The notes beneath the pieces are model-generated. The model saw only the letters and a list, made by a program, of their open reading frames with translations, searched no databases and had not been told where the DNA came from. A stretch of 64,000 nt of DNA, taken from assembly GCA_030533445.1 (NCBI GenBank), contig CM060064.1, positions 24,492,626-24,556,625 of the forward strand, written 5' to 3'. Below, in pieces: positions 1-12,599 of the stretch. Source of the DNA: Cyprinodon diabolis. Lineage: Eukaryota; Chordata; Actinopteri; Cyprinodontiformes; Cyprinodontidae. Made by a program: the position numbers and the translations under genes. The number at the start of each line of letters is the position of its first letter. The stretch's first letter is position 1.

Positions 1-120
1 CCCGGGGTCTTGCATGAAGTTTGCACGTCTCCCTGTGCATGTACCCCGCCTCTCACCTGTAGACAGCTAGAGATGGGTACTCGCACCCCTCATGACCCAA
101 GCAAGGATAACCATGATGGA
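1..120. repeat. fragment of a common fish interspersed repeat
   Basis: This stretch resembles a very common teleost repeat that contains the phrases TGTACCCCGCCTCTC and GAGATGGGTACTCGCACCCC. It looks truncated, with a piece missing near position 30, and it makes the start of the open frame at 10-333. I see no gene in it. The assignment is from memory of the repeat consensus. Confidence 0.5.
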
Positions 121-509
121 GTATATGTTTTTTGTTGTCAGTTAATAGAAAAATTCAATGCAGAATTAGACAGTTTATTTTTTGTGAACCGAATAAACTG
201 CTATTGCGATTCAAGGTTTCTGAATGCGACGTGTTTGTATGATGAATGTAGCGACAAGAAACTAGAGTTGGTCAAAAAATTCCCTGATACTGCCCAATTA
301 AAACAGAGCATTCCATATAGAAATCCCTCATAATTCAAAAACTTGAAAAGTTAAAGTAAAATTGAAAATGACATATGTTATTGATTATAAATCAAAATGG
401 AAATGAAATCCAAACTACAAAACCAAATTTTTTTTCTCTTTATTTTAATTACCTATTATTTTAAATGTCAATCACCATGTGACATCTGCAAGAACAATTA
501 TAAGACATT

Positions 510-514
510 TTATA

Positions 515-552
<38 letters not shown>
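510..552. repeat. (TA)n microsatellite
   Basis: Near-pure TA dinucleotide run of about 42 bp with one TT interruption, downstream of the likely rbm24 3' end. Confidence 0.95.
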
Positions 553-556
<4 letters not shown>

Positions 557-849
557 CAAAGTAATGCAGATAAGATGCTCTGTCCTACATACCTACAGAT
601 TTCACAAAAAAGGTAATCGAAACAAAATCATGGAAACATAAAAGACTCAAAAGATAAATAGCAGATAAGGAGTATGTCGTAGCAAATAGCGATCTATAAG
701 CTCTCTCATAAACACATGTAGTTTTCTCAAACGCCGATTCTGACTTAGCATTTGTAAAATACATGTCAAGCAGAGGGTGAGGATACAGAAAAAAGTTGAA
801 CACTGTCTCATTCGTCTCTTAAGGATTGGGAAGAAACAGAGCACAAAGA

Positions 850-1957
850 CTCAGTATGAGGAACATTTTATTCTATTTCCCAAACTGCCTTATTTGGAAT
901 CATGCATTCCAAGGTAAATAGCCGTTATATCTGGATTTGAAAACCTTTAATGTCAAAAGACAAGAGACGTCAACAAGTCAACAGTTCATGCAGTTTAAGC
1001 CCTGTCCTTATCAAACAGGCCAAGTATAAAAAGATATGTTTAAGAGACACAAACCTTAGAAAAAACATAAAAACTAGAGAAAAACAACAAAAATAGGCTT
1101 TAAATTTATAGCGCCTGCTTACATATTTGTTTGCTGTACAGCACTGTACTCAGTAATACCAGGTTAACTTCAACATTACATGCTATTGATCATGAGAAAT
1201 GCAGCAGGACATGTGGACATGTTCAACAGCAGGCCTTATACTTACGTGTGTTAAAGCGTTTATTGCTCTAAGGCTCCTGAATAAATACATAAATAGCATA
1301 ATTTAAAAAGGCACACAGTGGAAATGTTTTATCAAAATATAAGATTCACATTTAGCAGATTTTTCCTTCCCATTTGCTTAAGCAAAGGGAAGAAAAGGTG
1401 AGTGCTTTTACCAGCTTTCTGTTGTCATATTTCATATGTGCCATCAAGAAAATACAATTTAAAGCAAACCATTAAGGGGAAAGTACCCTATTTCTCTCTA
1501 AATGCTGTTTAACAAATCCCTCTAACAATATATGTACTTCTGTCTTAATCCTTGCAAACCGTTCAAACAAAATAATGGTCCAAAACTATGAAATACAGAA
1601 GTGGGTGATCATATGACCCATTCTTTTCATGTATTTGAGTGTTTTTGTGTGTTTTTTTTTTAATTGTAGAAAAAAAAAAAAAAAAAGACCTGATCATAAA
1701 ATATAATTTGGGTGTTTCATATAAAAGATTCCAGACTGTATAAATAAAGCTCAGCAACAGTTCACGGAAGGTCAAGCAAATTTTGTTCATTTAACATGAA
1801 ATATTCTAATGCTGAATAAATATTAAATATTCATATACATCCAATACTGATCGCACTTGGATAAAACAGTCACTTCTCACGTGTCTCCATTTTTTTTTCT
1901 TCAAGCTCTTTGGTGAACAGTTAAAAATGCCGGTGGGAAAAGGTGACCATTGTGGTT
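850..1957 (-). other. rbm24: rbm24 3' untranslated region (approximate)
   Basis: About 1.1 kb without a coding frame follows the rbm24 stop codon. An AATAAA signal on the minus strand lies at 872-867, so cleavage near 850 is plausible; a further TTTATT on the plus strand near 1,260 could mark a shorter form. The end is inferred from signal position only. Confidence 0.4.
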
Positions 1958-2327
1958 TTACTGCATGCGATCTGTCTGGAGCTGCTGTGGCTGATACTGG
2001 CTGAAGGCTGCAGCAGCTGCAGCGGCTCCAGGTGTTGCAGCAGTGGCGAGCGGCTGTTGGACGGTGTATCCATACCCGGCTGTAGTCATGTAGCTTGTGG
2101 GCGCCGGCGAGGCAGCGTAGGGGTACTGATCATAAGCGGCAGCTGCGGCGGCGGCTGCAGCAGTGGCAGCAGCAGAGTACTGGGCATAAGCCGCTCCAGT
2201 ATAGTCAAGGTATGGGGAGGTTGCAGCAGCAGCGGCGGCTGTTGCCGTAGCAGCAGAAGGTTGTACATGAGGGATCACCACACTGGGCTGAACAAAGGCC
2301 TGAGGGTAGACGTAATGGGCCGGGATC
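1958..2327 (-). CDS. rbm24: rbm24 coding exon 4 (C-terminal low-complexity tail)
   Basis: 370 nt from the acceptor just above 2327 to the TAA stop at 1958-1960. It encodes the segment starting [11 protein letters not shown], followed by several alanine runs separated by Tyr, Gln and Pro residues, and the conserved ending. The exon starts in phase 2, completing a Gly codon from exon 3. A plus-strand open frame over the same bases is a shadow of the GCN repeats. Confidence 0.95.
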
Positions 2328-5300
2328 CTGTTGGACAGAAACATTCACAGGTTTAGAGAAAAGCATCAGTCTGTTGTTTTCCAAACTTTGAAACTAGAAT
2401 AAAAAAATATATAAATATACATAAATACTCTGGAAAACTGAAAAGCAGGTGCCAAATATGTCAATCCAGTCCTCAGAGCACAGCAAATCCATTCATTAAC
2501 AACTGGAGGGGGGGTTGGGGAGAGATAACCTCCCTAGAACTGAAAAGTTAAATAAAAGCAGCAAAACCACAAAGAAACACGGGTGCAGCTTTTAATTCAG
2601 AAAAAAAGAGAAAAAAAATGCACCTGAATCAAAAACACTGTGAGACATTTTAAGAAGCCACAGCCAAGCTCTGCACCACAGAAAAACAAAACAACATATT
2701 TGACAAAATGCGAGCTTGTCACTAAAAACACCACAAGTGGACATTATTCTCTCTGTCCACCATCTGGCAAAACACCACACATACTGGCATGCCCACACAT
2801 GTTAATACGTCCTACAACACAATCACATCCGTGTCTGAAATGACAGCGTGATAAAAATACAGTGGATCTTGAAGAAAAAATAAAAATAAAAAAACATTTA
2901 TTTAATAAGTATTCAGAGAGAATGTGTCACAGAAGGGAATTCCATCTGAAGTTAAAAACGTGAAGGTCAGAGGGATTGCAGAAGTATTCACACCCCTTGA
3001 ACTTTTAGCACTATCATACAACCACAATCCTCAATCCATCTTACCCAAGTATTTTTGGCTTTCTCTAATCAATGGCATCCTTCACCATAAAGATCAAATG
3101 TTAGCCGTCCTGTCAACAGAACTACCAACCTGAGCTGCTCCTCAAGAGTTAACATTGACTTACTGGTTGCTCCTCTAAATAATGTTCTCTCCTTTCAGTT
3201 TTAGTGGATGTCTGCATCTTTGATGCTTTCCAGTTGCGCTAAACTCTTAGGGATTTTGCATAACAACCTAACCGCGTTTCACACTTTAAGCCACCTAAAC
3301 CCCTGACCTCAATCTGGGTCAATTAAATTATTTACAGATATTAGAGAAACAGTGGGTAAAATCAAACACACACTGTATTCTTAAAGTAAAAAAACAATTA
3401 TGTTGTTTTGGTGTAATTATTTTTTGTTATGGATAACAATGTTCATGTTTCTGTTGACCTTTCACAAAACTGTTAATAATATTAGACCAGGTTTTGCTGG
3501 TTTGTAGTTGTAAACAGTGGAAACTGAAATAAAATGGTTCAGGAGATATAAATACTTTGGCATAGGCACTTAAATGGGAATCTCTGTATCTGGGGAGACT
3601 TGTCCCCAATTCCAATTTGTGCTGAAGTCACCCTCAGTGACTAAACAGAGGAACAGGTGCGAAACATATCTGTCCACAGATAAGTGCCCCCCTCCCCTCT
3701 TTAGACACATTCCCCACACAGACATAGTCAACTTGACTGACAGGAGAGGCTGGGAGCATGCTATTTTTGTTCCCCTTGTCATCTCAAAAGGACAAGCTGA
3801 TCTTATCCTTCAGTGCACATGTTAGAGTGCTGGTCCCTGCCCTACGGTTTCATTTACATTCCTTAATATTTTATTATCAAAGCTCAAGAGTCCCAAATAA
3901 TTGGGACACAGTTGTTATGATGCCTCTTTTTAGAATGTATAAGGCATTTGGTTTTTAGTCATTTGTAATCAGAAAAGATAAAAAAACAAAACAAAAAAAA
4001 ACTTCTATAACTTTTCATTTTCATGCAAAAAAAGAAGTGAACTACTGTTGTTCAAAATCAGAGGAACATTTCATCATCCTAAAAGTTGAGAGCTAAATAA
4101 AGGTGCTTTGTAAATAACCAGAACACATGGGCAATCCCCAGCACATAACCCAAAGCCTTCATGGGCGCATGGCTCGGCACACCTGTTGCCCAAAGCTGAA
4201 ACGGCCCCGTCTGTGCCATACATTATTAACAGTGCGCTGACTGACTCCTATTTTCCAAGAGAATTTGAGACGCTGTGGAGATCACTGTGGCCAACAGCTG
4301 CTGTCTAACTGAGCCCCAGGTTCTCCGTGGCCAACCTAAAGTCCGATTCAGGCATCTTGTCCATCTTTCATGGATTCAACGAATGAATAATCACATCTAA
4401 AGTAGGCAAGGGCCAGAGGTGGGTAGAGCACCCAAGAATTTTACTCAAGAAAGAGTAGCACTATTATACCATTTATTTACTCAAATAAAAGAATAGTCAT
4501 CCAAGAAATGACTCTGGTAAGAGTAAAAAGTAATTTTTCCTCCCCAAGTTTTCAAAATAAACTTATCAAGCCAATCTTAACAGTAGGTTATGTACTCATA
4601 GCCGAAAAAGAAGGAAGTTTACTGCATTTTAACCTAAACTCTAAATAGCTCGTTAGTCTTAGTGGGTAGAGCAACCAGAAATTCTAGTCAAGTAAAAGTA
4701 GCAATACTCTCACAAGAATATTACTTATATAAAAGTTAAAAGTATGGCAAAATACAACTACTCTAAAATAACATTTTCCTAAAATTTACTCAAGTAAATG
4801 TAACTGAGTAATTATAATTATGAGATTCTCATAGTATGAGTATGTAAGTATGATATTCGGACTGCATGATAAACTGGGTTTAACATTCAGCAAATATAGT
4901 CCTACTGTTGCTAAAATAAAAACAACTTTTAATATTAAAGTTCTTGGGCTATCATTCAAGTTGCTAAAATATAAAAATGTCGTGGATTCTGTATAATCTT
5001 TTAAGTAAATACAATTATTGTGCAGAATATTAAACCTTTTTGCTCTTTATTGGGTACCACACATATATCAAACATGGTATTAGCTGACTAAATAGTGAGG
5101 AAATCTGCTGTTGTAGTTAGCAAATAGCATCCTTATGAATTGTTCAAAATTGCTTGAAAAATGCACTTTTAACCCTCATAAGATAATAGGTGTTTTCCTT
5201 ATTTTTGTTTACCTTCATTCATTTGGCTGTTAAAGCATTGGTATGTCTCCATGTGTTGCATGTTAACATGTTTTCTATAGTGTTATATATTCGTTTTAGA

Positions 5301-8300
5301 CATTTGCAAAATGGCTAGAAATAATAAAAGTGAAGAATGATTAAAATGTATTTTAATACATTTTGAAATACATTGTAAAATCTAGCTTTACAAGGCAAAT
5401 TGTTTTTAGAGGTTAAAGTGGTAAATAAATAGAAAATAAAGGCATGAAAATAAATTTTAATATAATTTATTTGAGAAGACTTTGACAACAAGAGAGGCAT
5501 TCTTGGCTCTTAGATTGTGTTATTGGGAATCTTTCCTGTTTTGTGTTAATGTGGAAGTATGAATAAATGGTATATCAATAAATGGTGTTAATCCCATATA
5601 AAATCTGATTTTATAACCAGATTTTTTTTTTCTCCAAAAACCTTACTTCAGCCAGCTTACCGGCAGTGTACAGCAGCAAGAGGAGGTGTTACATTGAGCT
5701 CCATGCTTTCTCTTACATCTCATAAAAAATTATTTTAAGACGAGGAATATTATGATATGAACTGGTCCAAGTCTTACTTACACTCATCTACAGCCTGAGG
5801 GTTGTCAAAGTCTTTACCATTATTAAATCACTTTCTTCAAAAAACAGAATTTGTTATTTTTTTGTGTTAAATCTCGAGTAAAGTCAAACTTTTTTTTGCC
5901 AGATTCATCTAAATATACAGTTAAAGAAAAAACAGATGAGTTTGGGGAGTCTTTTGATTTGATCTCAAAATTAAATTATGTTAATAAGATAAGAACACAG
6001 CATCATGGGGTAAGGTGAACAGAAAATCAACTCCCACATGCAAGCCAGTGTTTGTTTTGTTGCAAGGGATGACAATTTTAAAGTAACACGTTGTGAATGA
6101 TCTCCGGCCTGCCCCTTGCACAACAAAACACGTCATGTTAACTAGAAACCGAGAACCAAAGAAATTTTAAAAAAAATTAACAAAAAAAGGAGAAACCACA
6201 AGCGCACAATCATTAAAAAGAGGGAAAAAAAAGAATCAACACTCCATTGCAGAGTTATAACTCCCTATCTAATGTGTTCAAATCTGCCCCTTCTGCACGC
6301 CCCACTTCTCCCCACTGCAAGTAGAAATAGGCACACAGTTAAGCTGAACACCACATCATACTGAAAACAAGGCACACACCAATCTATGTACTATAAGAAA
6401 ACTGGAAAAAACAAAAAAAAAAACAAGAACAACCAAATACTTTCCATGCATCTAGTCACCATTGCGGTTCGTTTGTGTATGTCACAGTATACAGGTAACA
6501 CTTTAGCGCTCTGCCCAATGCAGACTCAGCTATTCCTTCAAATCATCATGTCCCCCCATCAGCTATTTTAACCGTTACCGAGCCTGTCAGATCAGAGAGA
6601 GACAAGACAGCATGGAGTCAAGTCCTGCAGTGGCCCTGGGACATATGTGCACTTCCTTCACAGTCAACCCTCAAGCAGAGGAGCTCACATAGACACTCAC
6701 ATGTCCTCATTCATGTGGGGGAAAAAAGGTGGAGGTAACAATGTATGTCAATTCAAAAAAGATATTTGATCTTAGCTTGTTTGTCCATTTTTATACAGAC
6801 AGATTTTGTAAGAAAAACAGGAGTTTCATTGCTGATCATACCCATATGGTCTTTGGATGAAGGCAGGGTGGATCTGAGGCACACCAAATGCAAAACCTAA
6901 GATAAAGAGAGAGATTTAAAAAACTGTGACTTAAAATTTCAAAGGTTAAGCTAAATGGATGATATGATTTTTATTTAACATTTATTATAAGTTTGGAACC
7001 TTTATGAACTTCTGCATCAGTCCCACAGTTTGTTGACAAGGGTAAGTGTATTTATATTCCTCACCTGGTTGAATGACCCTGGGTTTGGCCCCCAGATAGG
7101 CCAGGTTCACATTGGCTTTCCTTCCATCTATAATGGGGTTGGGGTCCTTACATGCTCGGTCAGCTGAGGCCCGATCTGCCATGGTTACCTTTAACAGTAA
7201 GTAAGATCAGAATTTGGTAGTCAGAAAACCCTTTTTGACAAGAACAATAGTTGCAACTAAGCCGCTCTTTATAAAAAAAAAAAAAAAAGGAAACAAGTAG
7301 CAAATATTGAGGATTTTGTATGAATCTAAATGGTTACACTGACCATTTTTCTACATAAAATATCTACTGCTGTAAAGAGAAAGAAACATTTTTAACTCAA
7401 ATGTTTGAATGCACAGTTGTTTTTTAGGTGACACAGCTGTTTATGAGGTTTATCAGGTAAGAAAATTTGCTCTTTTATAGCACTTTCTGTGTCCCTTTAC
7501 AGTACAATAGATCAGGAAATTTTACAAAGCTTAAAACTTGAATTAGTTAGTTTTTTCCCTTTTCCTCAACCAAATACACGTTTCACTAACTGCTGCTGCC
7601 TATATATATATATATAAAATACTACTTGAGCAACATTATCTGCAAGTGACGCTAGTAAGAGAAAGCTAGCTATGGATGACAAAGTGACTAAAATGATGCT
7701 TAGATAAACATGGTATGACTTGCAAATAAAAAGCTATTAAGAGGTATGTGCTAATTGCCTGTTTGTGCGCATAAGAATAACAACGCTGCCCAGAGAAGAA
7801 CTAGAAATGACAATGCCCATCTGAATACTGTCAGAATTTCAGTTTTTGGCAGTTTACAGGCAGAATAATCGACACAGATATTTATTTTTATATCTCATCT
7901 CTATAGAATGATGGTTTTTCAGGTCTGCAATCTGTTCATCTTTGACATAGGCAGTTCTAGATAGGGGCCAACAGGGGCCAGAGCCACTGTAGAACTGATG
8001 CTCAAGAAGGAACATTAAAATTTCTTTTTAGGATAAGTGCTGACACAAACTGTTCACTGATTGGTCGATTGGATCTTTAAATTTTTTTACCTATTTAAGT
8101 TGTATCTAGGGTGTCCAGAGCGGTAATAGGCTCTTTGGTTCCATTTCTGGCTTAATATATTGAGCAATAAACTAATGCCATATTTTATTTTATTTATTTT
8201 ATTTTTTTTGTTTAGTGCCCCATTGAAAGCAATACAAAAATAAATAAATGAAAATACATACCAGGGCCCCTAGTTAATTTGGTCTTGAACTTCCACATCT

Positions 8301-9123
8301 ACATTTCTCCTTAGTTAATCCTTCTAACTGGACAAATACATTTTTGACTTTTTGAACATACAAACTGAAAAGTACTATAGAGACAGAAAGCCTGAGTGAT
8401 CCAAAGTGACGTCATTAACCTTTGGCAATTTTTTCAGCTTGCTTGCTGTTATTTTTCCTCATGTTTTTTCTGTTTTAAGTGTTTCTCCATTTTTGCCATA
8501 AGGATTCATGTATTTATCAAAAGTGTCAGAACACAAATATATGTGATAATAATGATAGTCTGCTTTTAAGAATAAAGAATAAATGTTTTATTATATTGAA
8601 ATATTTTTTTAGTTGAATTAAATCTGAAAACCCATCAGCCTATAACCCATATCACAACATGACATGCATTCCAAAAACATTTCTCCACATCTTTAAAAGC
8701 CAGGCAAATGTTTCACCATAACTGATTTTTTTATTATTTTTTTTAAATAAGTATTTTTTTTTTGTTGTTTTTTTTTTGTTTTTTTTTTTTTTTTTTGTTA
8801 TATAGCTTTAAAAAAATCAGAATTGAGTTTTTTCCCCAAATCATCTTGCAAATATAAAGTCGGAACATTTATGAAAATATCAATAAACCTGATTGTTTCT
8901 TTACATGACAGCCAGCAGGCCTTGAAGGCCGTTTGATGAACAGGTTTTTACTTACAAATCCATAACCTCTGGATTTCCCCGTCTGTCGGTCGGTGATAAC
9001 CACAGCCTCCTCGATGTCTCCAAACACTTCGAAATATTTTCTGAGGCTGGAGTCCGTGGTGTGATAAGGAAGACCTCCCACGAAGATCTTGGTGAAGGTG
9101 GTGTCTTTCTGTGCCGAATGCAT
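1958..9123 (-). CDS. rbm24: RNA-binding motif protein 24 (rbm24), complete, 4 coding exons
   Basis: RBM24 is a single-RRM protein that binds GU-rich sites and controls muscle and cardiac splicing, mRNA stability and translation. The coding exons are 8956-9123, 7065-7188, 6842-6896 and 1958-2327 on the minus strand. All junctions are GT-AG and the phases join to 717 nt, 238 residues plus stop, against 236 in human as I recall. The RRM occupies roughly residues 10-85, with RNP2 KIFVGGL and RNP1 RGYGFV; the latter is split by the first intron. The rest is a low-complexity Ala/Tyr/Gln/Pro tail ending QQLQTDRMQ, a RBM24 hallmark that helps separate it from RBM38. Start chosen at the second of two adjacent ATGs because family members begin with Met-His. 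Teleosts carry rbm24a and rbm24b; I cannot tell which this is. Confidence 0.95.
2965..3572. mobile_element. probable Tc1/mariner-like non-autonomous remnant
   Basis: The left part contains GAAGTATTCACACCCCTTGA, a phrase typical of fish Tc1-like terminal repeats. The right end, read in reverse complement, carries a similar order (AAGTATTTA then CTGAACCATTTT). The termini are diverged and no transposase frame remains. Boundaries are approximate. Confidence 0.4.
4414..4812. mobile_element. hAT-like non-autonomous repeat (boundaries uncertain)
   Basis: Begins CAGAGGTGGGTAGAGCACCC, typical of a fish hAT-like family, and continues with repeated ACTCAAGTAAAAGTA-like blocks. A second, similar block starts with GTGGGTAGAGCAACC near 4,661, so the element may be a dimer or internally duplicated. 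No target duplication was found. Confidence 0.45.
6842..6896 (-). CDS. rbm24: rbm24 coding exon 3
   Basis: 55-nt exon encoding [18 protein letters not shown], nearly identical to what I recall of human RBM24. The acceptor follows TTATCTTAG and the donor is GTATGA. It joins exon 2 and exon 4 in frame. Confidence 0.95.
7065..7188 (-). CDS. rbm24: rbm24 coding exon 2 (second half of the RRM)
   Basis: 124-nt exon that starts [18 protein letters not shown] and ends AKPRVIQPG. It completes the RRM after the RNP1 motif. Acceptor TGTTAAAG, donor GTGAGG. Confidence 0.96.
7189..8955 (-). other. rbm24: rbm24 intron 1
   Basis: 1.77-kb AT-rich intron without any frame of interest. It has a short TA run near 7.6 kb and long T-rich tracts near 8.73-8.80 kb. 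A fragment with a repeated AGGGGCCA motif lies at about 7,950-8,020. Confidence 0.75.
8956..9123 (-). CDS. rbm24: rbm24 coding exon 1 (start and first half of the RRM)
   Basis: 168 nt from the ATG at 9123-9121 to the donor GTAAGT. It encodes [20 protein letters not shown] and continues to SRGYGF. A second ATG directly upstream (9126-9124) is also possible. The frame stays open to 9240, but that upstream peptide does not resemble RBM24 and is taken as 5' UTR. Confidence 0.95.
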
Positions 9124-9417
9124 CATTTGTTCCAATTTGTTTAAGTGTAGTTTTAAAGTGAAGTTAAAGAGAAGGAAAGGCGCGTGGTTGATTGGTGAGG
9201 GGGGTGAGCTGGACTGACAGAGCAGAGCCAGGAGGATCACACCTGTTAGTTTGTTATGAAGCTCTCCCAGCTGTCAGCTCCAGTGACACAAATTTAACTC
9301 CACCCATGTCTGTGGACCACCACTCAGAGTTCAGGCTACCTACTGTCCCACAGCTGCTGGGAGAGCCAATGGAGGCCAGAGACAACAAAGACTTTGGAAA
9401 AAGGGCTTTCTTTCTTT

Positions 9418-10487
9418 TAGGGCTGAAACAATTAAGCGTAATAATCGCGATTAATCAATAATTTCAATAATCGTCAACTAATTTAATAATCGATTAATCG
9501 TGCAGCTATAGGGACTCTAAAACAGGTCTTTAGCTGACAGAGCGACCTACTTAGTGGAGTAATTATACCAAGATTGTCAAAAATGTATGTAAACATTTTA
9601 CATTCAAGATAAAAAAAAAAACACTTTTTCATCTGTTAATATGCCCTATCCAGGGGCGGAGCTGGATGGGGGGCCATGGCCACCCTTAGCCAATCATTGG
9701 CCACCCCTACCATTTTTTCCTCTCAAGTACAATATTTAAAACAGTTTAATTTTATATATATTAAAAATTACCTGACAACAAAAAACTTGTGGTTAATTAT
9801 GCACATCAATATACCAACATTAGAGACAATTAGTACAGAATTCATGCTCTTTCAGATCTAGATTTTGTGTTATATGCCATAAAGAGAAAATGATGTGTCT
9901 CTGCAAATCATCTAAGAGTCTTCAGTGAAATCATAGATCCAGTACAGTGAATAACTATTTTAATAAAAACCTATAAAATTATCTATTTATGTAGATATTA
10001 GTACTTGTAAATATCAATTTAATGTAGAAGATTGATAAAAGTAGGTAAGTAATGACGATGGACAAGATGTTTGCTCCAGAACGCAAACCTCAAAGAATTT
10101 TATCCAATATAGCTTTTATCTAGATGGATGTTTAAATATATGCATCTATTTGTTAGCGAAGGCTGTAGGAAAGTATAATTTATCTTTATTTAGGAATGTG
10201 GACGTTGTGCTTGTTCCTGTTGGAACAGTGTAGATTGACCCTGAGGTTCTGGTGCCTATCCACCTTTGGCCACCCCTCAGTATACAGTACATTGGTTATT
10301 GCCACCCTTATAAAATGTTTTGGCTACGCCTCTGGTCCTATCCAGAACTCCTCAAGTGTAAAAGTTTTAGTTTCACCTGGTTTAATTTAGTAAGAAGTCT
10401 TCTTCTAAGGAACCTTTTGCCATCTGATTTTTAATTGAAAAACTAATCAACACATTGATTGGCAAAATAATCGTTAGTTGATGCCCT
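9418..10487. mobile_element. hAT-like 'GGGCTGAAACAATTA' element split by a nested insertion
   Basis: The left part (9,418-9,520) has GGGCTGAAACAATTAAGCG and several AATCGATTAAT blocks typical of a fish hAT-like repeat. The right part (10,430-10,487) ends with ATCGTTAGTTGATGCCCTA, which pairs with the left end in inverted orientation. The 9,651-10,334 element sits between them. I could not confirm a target duplication. Confidence 0.5.
9651..10334. mobile_element. 684-bp hAT-type non-autonomous transposon
   Basis: Starts CAGGGGCGGAGCTGG and ends GGCTACGCCTCTG, which are imperfect inverted repeats. It is flanked by GCCCTATC on the left and GTCCTATC on the right, an 8-bp duplication with one mismatch, as expected for hAT insertion. 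GGCCACCC motifs recur near both ends. No transposase frame remains. Confidence 0.75.
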
Positions 10488-10650
10488 ACATTCTTTACAA
10501 TTATTTTATACTCTTACTTTGCAAAGGGTGCATTACTAACAAATGTTTTATTAGTGTTTGCCACAATTCACTTAAAATTCATTATAAATTATAAATACAA
10601 CATGCTGAAATGTTTCTAAAATCTATAATCTAAAAAAAAAACGTCAATAG

Positions 10651-11165
10651 CAGTGGCGGTTCTAGACAAAATTTTCCAGTGGGTCCCAGGGTGGGGTTTA
10701 TGCTTTTTTCATGAAGAACAGGGCAAAATAATAACATACCCACTCACCAAAGAACAAAACGAAAAAACAACAACACACAAATAGGAAAAGAGCCCATTGT
10801 TACTATACTAACAGAGCCACAAAGCCAAGGTGGGACACTTCTGATCTAACAGATAAAAACTTTGATCCAAACTTAGTATGGTCTGAAATAATGACATGTC
10901 TAGGCAAAATAATATATTAAAAATATTCTTAAAATACTTGTATTTGTCCTTAATTTGCAAAGATACATAAGCATTTAAAATTAGAGGACCGATATGTTTA
11001 TTTTAAACCTAAATAATTTTTTGCTATCTGCAAATTGTTTTACCTCTTTAATTCAAGCTAAAATGCACTAACTTTAAGAAGCCTACTTTTATGAAAATGT
11101 TGTGTTTCCAGTACAGGGACCATAACATGTTCTACAAGGGCACTAGCACCTGTCTAGAGCCACCC
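10651..11165. mobile_element. possible hAT-like repeat with CAGTGGCGGTTCTAGAC end
   Basis: The left end CAGTGGCGGTTCTAGAC is a known-looking fish hAT terminus. Near 11,155 the sequence GTCTAGAGCCACCCATG is its approximate inverted partner. The right boundary is eroded and no duplication was found. Confidence 0.4.
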
Positions 11166-12019
11166 ATGTTATTTACACCCTCCACTATGACTTAAATAAC
11201 TTCAGCCCATAATGTAATAGTAATGCTTTAAGATGTAAATGTAATAAAAGTTGTTCTAGCTTTATCAGTTTTTCGCAGGGGGTTTTCATGCAGTTTACAC
11301 ACATTTCTTTAAAGAGTGACACTAACAATGTGAGTTCCTTTTCCTATATAAAGTAATTTGTTTTTCTCAAAAGGTTGTAAACTGTACACATTTATGGATT
11401 TTTAAGCTATTTTGATAATTTTGTTTAACCTGCAAAATATTTCTGATTGGGCTGTAAAGTTAGCTGATTCCTGGTGTAAAACATTCCTGCAGCAGTCTGA
11501 CTGCTGCACAAAGTGGAAGTATACGGCTGCTTTACATCTTTTTAGTACAAACTGCAGCTGCTAGTTCCTCTTTTCCATCAACATCAGAGCAGGCTGTTGT
11601 AATCACTATCACTTGTATAACAAGTCAGAACAATGGAAAAGTCCAAGGGAACCATAAGATTTAAGCAAAATAGTTGATTTCTACAAGGAGAAAAAAAATT
11701 ATGAGCCAATTGTAAACCACACTTGATCTGAAGACCTTCATTTGAAATGTTTAACATTAAATACAATTATTCAAAAGTGTCATTCCTTTGTCAAGATCAG
11801 GAAGAAAACCAAAGCACCTTCTGATGCTTTTCTCTCTATATTCTTCCCCCACTCCAGAAGTTGTTGGGAAACTGCCACGGTTAAAAGTTATGAAACTATG
11901 TATTCACTCATATGGAAAGTTTTATAGTCAGAGAAGACAGCGTTAAATTACTGTCTAGTCAAGATGCTTTTAAATCCAGAAGACTGTACTGTTAAGCCTG
12001 AAGGTAGTAGCATCATGCT

Positions 12020-12200
12020 TTGGGGCGACATCATCACAGGATGGATGGACAGGAAGATGAAAGGATTATAGATAAATGGATTGGCCATTGGATGGTATTC
12101 TTGACGATGATTGGATCCCATAAACTAAAATGATCCTAAGGCTGGATAGATTGATGGATGATCAGCAGGATGGATGAACCCTAGAATCATTGGATGGAGA
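12020..12200. repeat. degenerate GGATGGAT-rich minisatellite
   Basis: Repeated but imperfect ATGGATGG and GATTGGAT words over about 180 bp. No coding frame. The rest of the 10.5-12.6 kb interval shows nothing I can assign. Confidence 0.5.
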
Positions 12201-12599
12201 AGGAAACTGACACATTTCCATATTCATGTTAATAATGGCACATTGCTGACCTTTGCTGGATGTCTCTCCCATCTCTTGTAACCCACTTTCCTGTCTACAT
12301 ACTTTAAAAAATAACAAAATAAAGGCCATAGAGCCTAAAAAAATGATTGCATAGGAAATAAAGCCCTATGGCTGAAACCAAACCTAACGAAGCAATTTAC
12401 TCCACCAGTGTTAGAAATGAGCAGACAGCACACAGAAACTGATTGGAAATGTTCTATTCTAGAACACTGTGTACCAATTAAAACAACATACAATATAAAT
12501 ACAATTCTGTACAATACAATGGCGGAAATACTATGTTCAGAAACATTTACATAAAGAACTCCTTATTAGGGAGAGCAGCTTTGTTCTCTTCTTTAAAGT

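Larger units (their letters stand above)
2328..6841 (-). other. rbm24: rbm24 intron 3 (4.5 kb), with repeat debris
   Basis: No exon is visible here. The intron contains a probable Tc1/mariner-like remnant near 2.97-3.57 kb and a hAT-like repeat near 4.41-4.81 kb, listed separately. The 4.09-4.40 kb stretch is less AT-rich than its surroundings and has no frame; I do not recognise it. The rest is AT-rich and unremarkable. Confidence 0.7.

Noticed and set aside
1943..2356. 137-codon plus-strand frame rich in Ser, Gly and Cys
   Set aside because: It is the antisense of the rbm24 alanine-rich exon; GCN repeats create open frames on the opposite strand.
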